Of a stretch of DNA of 52,977 nucleotides, positions 27,413 through 35,137 are shown piece after piece. Position numbers and translations under genes: made by a program. This stretch comes from Candidatus Poribacteria bacterium (GTDB lineage: Bacteria > Poribacteria > WGA-4E > WGA-3G), in contig JAPPII010000120.1 of NCBI GenBank assembly GCA_028820845.1, forward strand, positions 1 to 52,977, given 5' to 3'. The notes below the pieces were generated by a model. That model was not told the origin of the DNA, made no database searches, and worked only from the letters and a program-made list of their open reading frames with translations. How positions within the stretch are numbered: the stretch's first letter is position 1; every line of letters begins with the position of its first letter.

Positions 27413-29353
27413 ATGGACGTTTCCTGCAACTGGCAGGGCAGCACGATTGAACTCGTGCTTATTGATCCAGATGGCACTCAGATAACGCCCCGGGACGCTG
27501 CTGCGAACCCACGCATCACTTATAAACCCGCGCCGACTTATGCCATCTATACGCTTGAGAATCCAAAGGTAGGCGAATGGCAGATACAGGCGACCGGCAC
27601 AGATATTCCACCGCAAGGAGAACCCTTCAACCTCACCGTGAGCGCGGCTTCAGATTTTTTTACCAATCTCCTCTCCTTCGATTCAAGTTATACCGTTGGC
27701 GAAACCATCCAGATCGGCATCGAGGTCCAAGAAAAAACTGGGGATACATTTGCCGCAGTGTTAGGCGCGACGACTGCTGCCAAAGTCATTCGTCCAGACG
27801 GCAGAGTTGATACGCTTAACTTACACGATGACGGTAGTCATGATGATCGTGCGGCGAACGACGGTGTCTATGCCAATAACTACCGCTCCGTCGATAAACA
27901 CGGAACATACCTCATTCAAGTGTCGGCGGAAAACGGGTTCTCTCGCGAAATTCAGAGACAGGTTGTCGTAGGGCGTATTGATAATGTCTTTATTGATGGG
28001 TCAAGCTTGACTCCCGCTGCAGGGGCAACGCTCAAGCAAACCCCAAGCGTTATCAGTGCGGTGATCTCAGGACCTGCAGGCAAGATTAACAGCAATTCAA
28101 TTGTGCTGAAGGTTGACAGAAACACTGTCTCACATACTTATGATAGCATAAACCAACTCGTTTCCTACCGGGCGGGCGGTTTATCCAGTGGCGAACACAA
28201 TGTGCAGTTAAGTGTCCGGGATACGAGCGGTAATGCAATTGAGACGACTTGGTCATTTAGGACGCAAGTTGCAGACGCGCTAACAGAACGCACAACCCTC
28301 ACAGGGCATACGAGCAGTGTCTATAGCGTCGCGTTTAGTCCAGATGGACAAACTATCGCAAGTGGAAGTGGTGACAACACCATCCGTTTCTGGGATGTTA
28401 ACACAGCCACTGAAATCAAAAAACTCATAGGGCATACGGACAGTGTCTACAGCGTCGCGTTTAGTCCAGATGGACAAACTATCGCAAGTGGGAGTTTTGA
28501 CAACACCATCCGTCTCTGGAATGTCACCACCGGTGCTGAAATCAAAAAACTCATAGGGCATACCGATTGGGTTTGGGACGTAGCGTTCAGTCCGGATGGA
28601 CAAACTATCGTAAGTACAAGTGTCGACAAAACTGTTCGCCTCTGGGATGTTGCCACCGGCACACATGAAACCCTCACAAGGCATACGGATGCTGTCAGTA
28701 GCGTATCATTCAGTCCGGATGGACAAACTATCGCAGGGGGTAGTCTTGACAATATCATTTATCTCTGGGATGTAAACACTGGCATGCAACGTAAAACACT
28801 TATAGGACATACGGGGGTTGTCTGGGACGTATCATTCAGTCCGGATGGGCAGACACTCGCAAGTGGGAGTGCTGACAGAACTCTCCATCTGTGGGATGTC
28901 ACCACCAGCATACAACACCAAATACTCACAGGGCATACGCAAGGTGTCTATAGTGTGGCGTTTAGTCCGGATGGGCAGACACTCGCAAGTGGGAGTGCCG
29001 GCCGAATCATCTGTCTCTGGGATGTAAACACCGGCATCCAACGCCAAACCCTCACAGGGCACACGGATACTGTCCTCAGCGTGGCGTTTAGTCCGGATGG
29101 GCAGACACTCGTAAGTGGGGGAGATGACAATACCATCCGGCTCTGGGGAGCCGCACCAGATGTTCAACCGTCAGCGTTAGCGGCAGATGTGAACGGCGAT
29201 GGGGTCGTAGATACCCAGGATCTAACATTGGTTCACGCGAACTTGGGAAAATATGGACAGAACGATGCGGATATCAACGGTGATGGCATTGTGAATGCAG
29301 AGGATATCGTTTTGGTTTTAGCGGCAATAGAGGCGGCTGCCGGCGCGCCATAG
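27413..29353 (+). CDS. CLCA-like / seven-WD40 / dockerin protein (5-prime truncated)
   Basis: 646 residues from the first ATG, but this ATG lies inside a conserved domain and lacks a ribosome-binding site. The order is: a beta-sandwich of the CLCA family (GSTIELVLIDPDGTQITP), then a second with the phrase HDDGSHDDRAANDGVYANNY. Seven WD40 repeats follow (about 290-585, each GHTxxVxSVAFSPDGQT then LWDVNTG), enough for a closed propeller. A type-I dockerin pair (DVNGDGVVDTQDL, DINGDGIVNAEDI) ends it. In related proteins a C-terminal sorting domain follows in frame; here TAG 29351-29353 intervenes and that domain is in another frame. It is probably not functional as a secreted protein. Confidence 0.8.
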   Translation: MDVSCNWQGSTIELVLIDPDGTQITPRDAAANPRITYKPAPTYAIYTLENPKVGEWQIQATGTDIPPQGEPFNLTVSAASDFFTNLLSFDSSYTVGETIQIGIEVQEKTGDTFAAVLGATTAAKVIRPDGRVDTLNLHDDGSHDDRAANDGVYANNYRSVDKHGTYLIQVSAENGFSREIQRQVVVGRIDNVFIDGSSLTPAAGATLKQTPSVISAVISGPAGKINSNSIVLKVDRNTVSHTYDSINQLVSYRAGGLSSGEHNVQLSVRDTSGNAIETTWSFRTQVADALTERTTLTGHTSSVYSVAFSPDGQTIASGSGDNTIRFWDVNTATEIKKLIGHTDSVYSVAFSPDGQTIASGSFDNTIRLWNVTTGAEIKKLIGHTDWVWDVAFSPDGQTIVSTSVDKTVRLWDVATGTHETLTRHTDAVSSVSFSPDGQTIAGGSLDNIIYLWDVNTGMQRKTLIGHTGVVWDVSFSPDGQTLASGSADRTLHLWDVTTSIQHQILTGHTQGVYSVAFSPDGQTLASGSAGRIICLWDVNTGIQRQTLTGHTDTVLSVAFSPDGQTLVSGGDDNTIRLWGAAPDVQPSALAADVNGDGVVDTQDLTLVHANLGKYGQNDADINGDGIVNAEDIVLVLAAIEAAAGAP

Positions 29354-29357
29354 ACAG

Positions 29358-29780
29358 GTGTCGCATCTATTCACCCCAGAAGAGGTACAACAGTGGCTCA
29401 CTGAAGCCAGACAGTTCGCCGATAAGTCGCCTGCTCATCGGCGCGGGGTGTTGTTATTGGCACAACTCCTTACCCTGTTAGCACCAGAAGAAACTGTGCT
29501 ATTACCGAATTATCCGAATCCATTCAACCCAGAAACGTGGATCCCGTATCGTTTAGCAAACCCCGCAGAGGTCACACTCACGATCTATGCCGTCAACGGG
29601 CAGGTTGTACGTACCTTGGACTTAGGGCATCAGACAGCAGGTTTCTATGAAGATCGAAACCGTGCCGCGTACTGGGATGGCAGGAACGCACAAGGGGAGT
29701 CTGTTGCAAGTGGTGTCTATTTCTATACGCTATCCGCTGGCGATTTCACTGCTACGCGAAAATTGTTGATTCGGAAATAA
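29358..29780 (+). CDS. Split-off C-terminal FlgD-like sorting domain
   Basis: 140 residues if started at GTG 29358. The content is LFTPEEVQQWLTEARQ followed by LLPNYPNPFNPETWIPYRLA and SGVYFYTLSAGDFTATRKLLIRK, an FlgD-Ig/type-A-like terminal domain found at the end of many exported proteins in these bacteria. Reading the same frame upstream of 29358 gives RHRQVSHLF, continuing past the preceding stop. This shows that a one-base shift within about 29341-29357 split it from the WD40-dockerin gene. It has no signal peptide of its own and probably is not translated independently. A strong terminator follows. Confidence 0.75.
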   Translation: MSHLFTPEEVQQWLTEARQFADKSPAHRRGVLLLAQLLTLLAPEETVLLPNYPNPFNPETWIPYRLANPAEVTLTIYAVNGQVVRTLDLGHQTAGFYEDRNRAAYWDGRNAQGESVASGVYFYTLSAGDFTATRKLLIRK

Positions 29781-29807
29781 GACCTGTTTATCTGGTATAA
29801 TATTCAG

Positions 29808-29838
29808 GCAGGGAGCTCTTATGGCTCCCTGCTTTTTT
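29808..29838 (+). terminator. Rho-independent terminator
   Basis: GCAGGGAGC (29808-29816) pairs perfectly with GCTCCCTGC (29824-29832), 7-base loop, followed by TTTTTT. It ends the sorting-domain transcript. Confidence 0.9.
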
Positions 29839-29852
29839 GTCAGAATTTTGCC

Positions 29853-29881
29853 TTGACAAACGCAACGTTAGATGTTACAAT
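29853..29881 (+). promoter_or_regulatory. Consensus-like promoter for the Uma2 gene
   Basis: TTGACA (29853-29858) and TACAAT (29876-29881) are separated by 17 bases. It lies 15 bases after the terminator and about 40 bases before ATG 29921. Confidence 0.75.
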
Positions 29882-29920
29882 AAACCTCACAGAGCACTCA
29901 GTCACAGAGGCATAAAACGC

Positions 29921-30487
29921 ATGACACAACAAGAACTCCATGAAATCGTGGAAGGGATTCGTTCACCCGAACAGGTCTCCATGACATTGGCAGAATTTCT
30001 TGAGTACGATATAGAAGGATATGAGTACGTTAAAGGAGAATTAGTGCCGATGTCACCAGCGACGAGAGCACATAGCAGGATTAGTGTCAACGTCATTCGG
30101 TATTTGGACCAGCATGTCCGTGAGAATCAGTTAGGGGAGGTACATGTAGAGACAACTTTTCAGGTTGGTGAACGTGGACTGAAGCCAGATGTGGCGTTTG
30201 TGTCAACAACCCGGTTAGATGGAGACGAAAACAAAGGATTTCCGATACCGCCCGATCTGGCAATTGAGGTCGTTTCGCCGACAGACGCTCAGTCGCGTAT
30301 TGTCGACAAAGCGTTTGCCTATCTGAACGCAGGGACGCGCCGCGTCTGGGTTCTTGAACCCCGCTCTCAAACAGTGACGGTTTACCGTTCTGAAAAAGAT
30401 ATGACCCTGCTTACGTGTGAAGACACTCTCACCGCTGAGGATGTTGTACCAGGGTTCACCTGTTCCGTCTCGCAACTTTTCGAGTAA
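29921..30487 (+). CDS. Uma2-family (DUF820) putative restriction-like endonuclease
   Basis: 188 residues. The opening MTLAEFLEYDIEGYEYVKGELVPMSPA, the GLKPDVAFVS segment and PPDLAIEVVSPTD followed by KAFAYLNAGTRRVWVLEPRSQTVTVYR match the Uma2 family. It has a PD-(D/E)xK-type core (D in KPDV, E-V in AIEV, later K). The family is abundant in cyanobacteria and these lineages and is of unproven function. ATG 29921 is used because the promoter lies at 29853-29881; an upstream frame start would fall inside the promoter. The membrane coiled-coil gene follows closely. Confidence 0.88.
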   Translation: MTQQELHEIVEGIRSPEQVSMTLAEFLEYDIEGYEYVKGELVPMSPATRAHSRISVNVIRYLDQHVRENQLGEVHVETTFQVGERGLKPDVAFVSTTRLDGDENKGFPIPPDLAIEVVSPTDAQSRIVDKAFAYLNAGTRRVWVLEPRSQTVTVYRSEKDMTLLTCEDTLTAEDVVPGFTCSVSQLFE

Positions 30488-30551
30488 CCAGGGTCGCCCT
30501 GAAGGAAAACAACAGAACATTTTGAAGGATAAAAACTGGCTCTCGGATTTT

Positions 30552-31016
30552 ATGCGGGAAGACGATACAGTGTCCGTGCTTGGGATGCTAATTCCGCGTA
30601 GAAAATATAACATATCGCTTTTGCTATACGGAATTATTTTTTGTATAGCAGCAGTGGGACTTACAACTTGGGAGTTTCTTGTGGATCAGCCGAAGATCGT
30701 TGCAGTGAGATCCACGCTGTCCTCACTGGCTCGGTTTGGGTTCATCGAGGCAGTATTTTTTATGATACTCCCACACATGAGGAGGATGATGATGTATTGG
30801 GAATTGAGAAAGAAGATGCCAGAGATCATAGAGAAAGCCGTAGCTGAAGCGGTAGCCGAAGCCGTAGCTGAAGCGGTAGCCGAAGCCGTGCCAAAGGCGG
30901 TGGCAAAAACGCGACAGGAAGATTTCGCCCGCTTTAAACAGTTCTGTGAAAAACATGGCATTACCTATACCGAAGAAGATTGGACCGACGAAACGCCTGA
31001 CGGCAAAGACGAGTAA
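30552..31016 (+). CDS. Membrane protein with AVAEAVAE repeat coil
   Basis: 154 residues from ATG 30552. The start is uncertain, since the frame is open upstream and a TTG near 30523 is possible. Two membrane helices (ISLLLYGIIFCIAAVGLTTWEFL and a second near FIEAVFFMILP) are followed by a helical tail with EKAVAEAVAEAVAEAVAEAV, encoded by two near-identical 24-base units around 30836-30889. It ends FARFKQFCEKHGITYTEEDW. Similar coil tails occur in Uma2-neighbour and Rpn-type proteins, but no function is known. It sits between the Uma2 gene and the sulfatase on the same strand. Confidence 0.65.
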   Translation: MREDDTVSVLGMLIPRRKYNISLLLYGIIFCIAAVGLTTWEFLVDQPKIVAVRSTLSSLARFGFIEAVFFMILPHMRRMMMYWELRKKMPEIIEKAVAEAVAEAVAEAVAEAVPKAVAKTRQEDFARFKQFCEKHGITYTEEDWTDETPDGKDE

Positions 31017-31045
31017 CGCGCTTGTTACAAGTGAAAAGGAGAACG

Positions 31046-32401
31046 ATGAACAATTCCTACAAAAGCGTCATGTTCGTTATCGCTGACGATTGGAGCCGTA
31101 TCGCAAAATGCTACGGAAACGATGTTATTCGTACACCAAACATTGATGCCTTCGCCGAACGCGGTGTCGTGTTTGACCATGCATTCTGTACAAGTCCATC
31201 TTGTGCTGTGAGTCGCGCCTGCATTCTCACAGGACAACACAGCCACACACATGGACAATACGGACACTGCCACGGGATTCACGGATTCCGTACGCATGAA
31301 CATATCACATCAGTGCCGAAAATCCTGAAAGCACACGGATTTGCTACAGCGTGTATCGGAAAGAAACACGTCGAACCCGCCACAGTCTATCCGTTTGATT
31401 ATGAGCCGAGGGTCGACGCGAGAAGCCCTGTAGATATGGCAGCGAAGGTAAATGACTTTCTCGCTGAGAACGCCGACAAACCGTTCTATCTCCACATCGG
31501 TAGCAGCTATCCACACCGAGCAGGCAAAGGCTTCGGAAATGACCGGACACATGCCGGTATTGAATCCGACCCCTATAGCCCGGACGAAATAATCGTGCCG
31601 AATTTCCTGCCAGATGTCCCAGCAGTCCGTGAAGACCTCGCTGACTATTACGAAAGCGTTTCACGATGGGATGCTGTAGTGGGAGGGGTATTAGATGCCC
31701 TGGACGCTTCTGGACGCGCAGACGAAACCCTCGTCTTCGTCACAACAGATCACGCCATGCCGTTTCCGGGCGCGAAAGCATCGAGCTTTGACAGCGGACA
31801 CCACTGCCCACTGCTTATCGCCAGCCCTACACAACAAAAACGCGGCTTCCACAACCAAGCACTCGTCAATTGGGTCGATTTCTGTCCAACGATGTTAGAG
31901 TGGTGCGGTGTCGAGCATCCCGATGGCACGGACGCACTCCCGGGCAGGTCTATTCTCTCCATCCTCGAAGATGACAGCGCGCATCCAGGGAACGGTGAAT
32001 GGGAAGAAACCTATTTTTCTCATTGCTTCCACGAGGTGACCAACTACTATCCCTATCGCGTGTTGCGCGGTCGACGGTATAAGTACGTCCGGAATCTGGC
32101 GTATCAATTGGAGACGCCGCTCCCCAGTGACCTGTTCCGATCCATCTCATGGACAGCCGTTCGGAACGATAACGTCCAACAACTCGGTGAACGACAGCGG
32201 ACAGACTTTCTACACCAAGGGCGCGAGGCACTCTTTGACATAGAAAACGATCCAGCAGAATCACAAAATCTTATTGACGTGCCAGCGTTACAAGACATCG
32301 CCAACGAGATGCGCCAAAAGGTCATCGACTTCAGGCAGAAAACTGAGGATCCCTGGCTTGAGCAGTCCTTCCAGGAAGGCGAAACGCAATCTTTCTTTTA
32401 A
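31046..32401 (+). CDS. Sulfatase (alkaline phosphatase superfamily), SGSH-like
   Basis: 451 residues. Features are VIADDW metal-binding aspartates, the active-site region SPSCAVSRACILTGQHSHTHG, KKHV, and DHAMPFPGAKAS. The nearest relatives by pattern are heparan N-sulfatases. The formylglycine-forming site normally reads C-x-P/A-x-R; here Cys53-Ala-Val-Ser-Arg57 has valine at the third position, so maturation may be inefficient or use another route. There is no signal peptide, so a cytosolic location is possible. AAAGGAG precedes ATG 31046. Family role: sulfate ester or N-sulfate hydrolysis on polysaccharides. Confidence 0.88.
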   Translation: MNNSYKSVMFVIADDWSRIAKCYGNDVIRTPNIDAFAERGVVFDHAFCTSPSCAVSRACILTGQHSHTHGQYGHCHGIHGFRTHEHITSVPKILKAHGFATACIGKKHVEPATVYPFDYEPRVDARSPVDMAAKVNDFLAENADKPFYLHIGSSYPHRAGKGFGNDRTHAGIESDPYSPDEIIVPNFLPDVPAVREDLADYYESVSRWDAVVGGVLDALDASGRADETLVFVTTDHAMPFPGAKASSFDSGHHCPLLIASPTQQKRGFHNQALVNWVDFCPTMLEWCGVEHPDGTDALPGRSILSILEDDSAHPGNGEWEETYFSHCFHEVTNYYPYRVLRGRRYKYVRNLAYQLETPLPSDLFRSISWTAVRNDNVQQLGERQRTDFLHQGREALFDIENDPAESQNLIDVPALQDIANEMRQKVIDFRQKTEDPWLEQSFQEGETQSFF

Positions 32402-32520
32402 TTCCGGTTAGCAATCAGTCATCGGCTTCAGCCACTCGCTTGTGGTAATTGAAAACGCTTGCGCCTACCATAAAGGTTTCTTTCTGACCGCTGAAAGCCG
32501 ACTGTTGACAGCCATCTAAT

Positions 32521-33513
32521 ATGCAAAATTACGATTTAGAAGCGATGAATGCCCGCATCCAAGCGGACAGTGGGCACATACAGCAGATTTTCACAGAGTC
32601 GGGAAAAGTTATCGTCGGGCAAAGCGAGTTATTGGAAGGATTGCTCATCGGGCTGCTCTGCAACGGGCATATTCTGCTTGAAGGCGTACCTGGACTGGCA
32701 AAGACAACCGCCGTGAGCGCGCTCGCGCAAACGATTGACGCTTCCTTCAACCGCCTACAATTCACGCCCGACCTACTCCCTGCAGACCTCATCGGCACAC
32801 TCATCTACGACCAACAGAAGGGTGATTTCTACACGAAAAAGGGACCTATTTTCGCTAACGTCATCCTCGCAGACGAGATAAACCGCGCACCCGCCAAAGT
32901 CCAAAGCGCACTTCTCGAAGCGATGCAGGAACGGCAAGTTACAATCGGTGGAACGACCTATCCACTTGATGACCCATTCCTTGTTCTGGCAACCCAGAAC
33001 CCAATTGAACATGAAGGCACCTATCCACTGCCAGAAGCACAGGTGGATCGGTTTATGCTAAAGATTAAAGTTGACTATCCTTCGCACGCAGAAGAATTGC
33101 AAATCCTCCGACGGATGACAACCGAAGAAATCCAAGCAATTCAGCAAGTGATTTCCCCGAAAGATATTATCCGATTCCGAGAAATCGTCCGCAGTATCTA
33201 TATGGCTGAACAGTTGGAGAACTATATCGTCGATCTGGTGTGTGCGACGCGGACACCCGAAGCTTATCAATTAGATGAACTTAGCAGCTTGATTGAATAC
33301 GGCGCATCGCCGCGTGCGACCATCTTTTTGGCATTTGCTGCGAGGGCGCGAGCGTTTCTCTCCCAACGCGGCTACGTTACCCCTGAAGATATTCACGCCG
33401 TGGGTATGGATGTGCTAAGGCATCGGGTCATTATCAGTTACGAAGCGGAAGCGGACGGTCGTGATGTGGAGAGTATCATTTCACAAGTATTCGCGAAAAT
33501 TGAAGTGCCTTAA
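32521..33513 (+). CDS. MoxR-family AAA+ ATPase
   Basis: 330 residues. Walker A is GVPGLAKT (55-62). Walker B and following are ADEINRAPAKVQSALLEAMQE, then VLATQNPIEHEGTYPLPEAQVDRFML with the sensor and arginine finger, and a C-terminal lid. MoxR ATPases are chaperones for assembling metal or vWA-protein complexes. Usual companions (DUF58, BatA-type vWA) are not adjacent; argG converges downstream. A large vWA protein lies 8 kb upstream (21961), possibly a partner but not an operon. The upstream 120 bases contain GGTTAGCAATCAGTC-type repeats only, and no ribosome-binding site is clear. Confidence 0.92.
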   Translation: MQNYDLEAMNARIQADSGHIQQIFTESGKVIVGQSELLEGLLIGLLCNGHILLEGVPGLAKTTAVSALAQTIDASFNRLQFTPDLLPADLIGTLIYDQQKGDFYTKKGPIFANVILADEINRAPAKVQSALLEAMQERQVTIGGTTYPLDDPFLVLATQNPIEHEGTYPLPEAQVDRFMLKIKVDYPSHAEELQILRRMTTEEIQAIQQVISPKDIIRFREIVRSIYMAEQLENYIVDLVCATRTPEAYQLDELSSLIEYGASPRATIFLAFAARARAFLSQRGYVTPEDIHAVGMDVLRHRVIISYEAEADGRDVESIISQVFAKIEVP

Positions 33514-33592
33514 GAACCCTTCCTTCCCTTCCATTCTTCAATACTTCACTTTTCCGCCGTTGCCACCTTCCATTCTTCCTTTCTTTTTACTC
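33514..33592. other. Pyrimidine-rich convergent gap
   Basis: About 75 bases almost free of purine runs, with CTTCCATTCTT repeated twice, between the convergent moxR-like and argG stops. No hairpin terminator is seen. Confidence 0.5.
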
Positions 33593-34825
33593 CTGCGTGT
33601 GTCCAGCAACAGCCGAGGCACGCGCCCCTACACCGAGTACCGCCAAGAATCCCTCTGAATCCGCATGGTCGAAGTCACCAACCGCTTCCATAGATGCCGT
33701 CTCTTCGGAGTAGAGTGAGTGTGGCGCACCACCTGCGGCATGGAACGCAACATTCCCTTTATAAAGTGCTACTGTGATAGTTCCACTCGCCAATTGGGTT
33801 AGCGGCGCAATAGAAGCCAACAGTGCCTGTGTAGCAGCATCGAACCAATAGCCTTGATAGACCTGCTCAGCGATTGTAGCCGCAACGCCATCAAAGTGTC
33901 GGCGCGCCCGTCTGTCCAAAATCAGTTGGAGTAGATATTCATAACACTTTCCAAGCAATTCCATCCCTGGAGACTCATAGACCCCGCGGCTTTTAATCCC
34001 GACAAACCGATTTTCAACGGTATGGATGCCGATACCGACACCATTTCGACCGCCGATACGATTCGCCTCCAGTAGACTCTGGAGCGGTGTGACGGGGCTT
34101 CCGTTAACCTCAACAGGTATTCCCCGCGCAAACGTAACAGTAAAATGCTCTACATCGTCAGGGGCGTCTTTCGGATGCACGCCCATACCCGGACTAATAA
34201 ATCCTGCAGCGGTTTTCAGGGATTCGAGTCGCCCAGCTTCATGCGTCAATCCGAGGAGATTCGCATCAGTCGAATAAGGTTTTTCGTGTGTGGCGGTAAT
34301 CGGGAGGTTGTGTGCTTGGCAGAAGTCTATCATCTCTTTCCTACCACCGAAATTTTTGAGAAATTCAGGATCCCGCCACGGCGCGTATACCTCAAAACGT
34401 GGATTCAGCATATTAGTAGCGAGTTGAAATCTAACCTGGTCGTTGCCTCTACCGGTTGCACCGTGCGTTAAAATGGAAATATCGCGTTTCTCCATCTCCG
34501 GCAGGAGAGCTTTCACCGTGACATGCCGTGCGATACCTGTTGTATTCCAATAACCGCCTTCATACATCGCTTGGCACTGGACGAGGCGAATACCGTCTTC
34601 TGCAAGCGCGTCCTTCGCATCTACAATAATAGCGTCTTCGGCACCGCATGCCAACATCCGTTCTTTAATTTCAGATACGTCTCGTTCATCAGGTTGTCCG
34701 AGATCTGCCGTAAAGCAGACGACTTTAACGCCGTTATCGACCAACCACTTGGTGATGGTGCAACTATCCAAACCGCCCGAAACAGCGGCACCCACTGTTT
34801 TTCCTTTTAATGTTTCAATATTCAA
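33587..34825 (-). CDS. argG: Argininosuccinate synthase
   Basis: 412 residues. It condenses citrulline and aspartate with ATP in arginine synthesis. The PP-loop AVSGGLDS lies at 14-21. Further signatures are FTADLGQP, THGATGRGNDQVRF, KPYSTDANLLGLTHEAG and RGVYESPG. The start is set at TTG 34825: GGAG lies 6 bases upstream and the protein then begins NIETLKGKTVGAAVSGG. The longer frame would include 27 non-conserved residues and overlap the promoter leader. Promoter TTGCAA-17-TATAAT is at 34862-34890. No other arg genes are adjacent. Confidence 0.95.
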   Translation of the reverse strand: MNIETLKGKTVGAAVSGGLDSCTITKWLVDNGVKVVCFTADLGQPDERDVSEIKERMLACGAEDAIIVDAKDALAEDGIRLVQCQAMYEGGYWNTTGIARHVTVKALLPEMEKRDISILTHGATGRGNDQVRFQLATNMLNPRFEVYAPWRDPEFLKNFGGRKEMIDFCQAHNLPITATHEKPYSTDANLLGLTHEAGRLESLKTAAGFISPGMGVHPKDAPDDVEHFTVTFARGIPVEVNGSPVTPLQSLLEANRIGGRNGVGIGIHTVENRFVGIKSRGVYESPGMELLGKCYEYLLQLILDRRARRHFDGVAATIAEQVYQGYWFDAATQALLASIAPLTQLASGTITVALYKGNVAFHAAGGAPHSLYSEETASMEAVGDFDHADSEGFLAVLGVGARASAVAGHTQE

Positions 34826-34861
34826 AGTAATCTCCAAGGTATTGTGTTTAGTTATGACGGA

Positions 34862-34890
34862 ATTATACCATTTTTTTTCGCAGCTTGCAA
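34862..34890 (-). promoter_or_regulatory. Promoter for argG
   Basis: Minus-strand TTGCAA (34885-34890) and TATAAT (34862-34867) with 17 bases between, about 40 bases upstream of the TTG start. Confidence 0.65.
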
Positions 34891-34920
34891 ATCTATATTG
34901 AGACATTTAACGAAGGCGTA

Positions 34921-34949
34921 TTGATAATTTATTTCGCTTATAGTATAAT
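34921..34949 (+). promoter_or_regulatory. Promoter for the large Cys-cluster protein
   Basis: TTGATA (34921-34926) and TATAAT (34944-34949) with 17 bases between. About 190 bases of leader precede ATG 35138. Confidence 0.6.
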
Positions 34950-35137
34950 GATTTCAATGGCGCGATGGTACCCGTGTCATTCAAAACAACGAACCCCAGA
35001 AGAGGGAAACTGCGAGATCTTTCTCCCGCGAACGCTCACAACCTACGTCAACTTCGCAATTTTCACACGCCGCTCTCAAGTCATTTTCAAGGTTCGTAAA
35101 AACTCGATAACGTATGTTCTCTATGGAGATGTCTGCC

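Noticed and set aside
28280-29167. Long minus-strand open frames across the WD40 gene
   Set aside because: They are antisense shadows of the repeated WD40 units.
30417-30551. Upstream part of the membrane coiled-coil protein frame
   Set aside because: Overlaps the Uma2 gene and lacks conserved sequence; start kept at 30552 with stated doubt.
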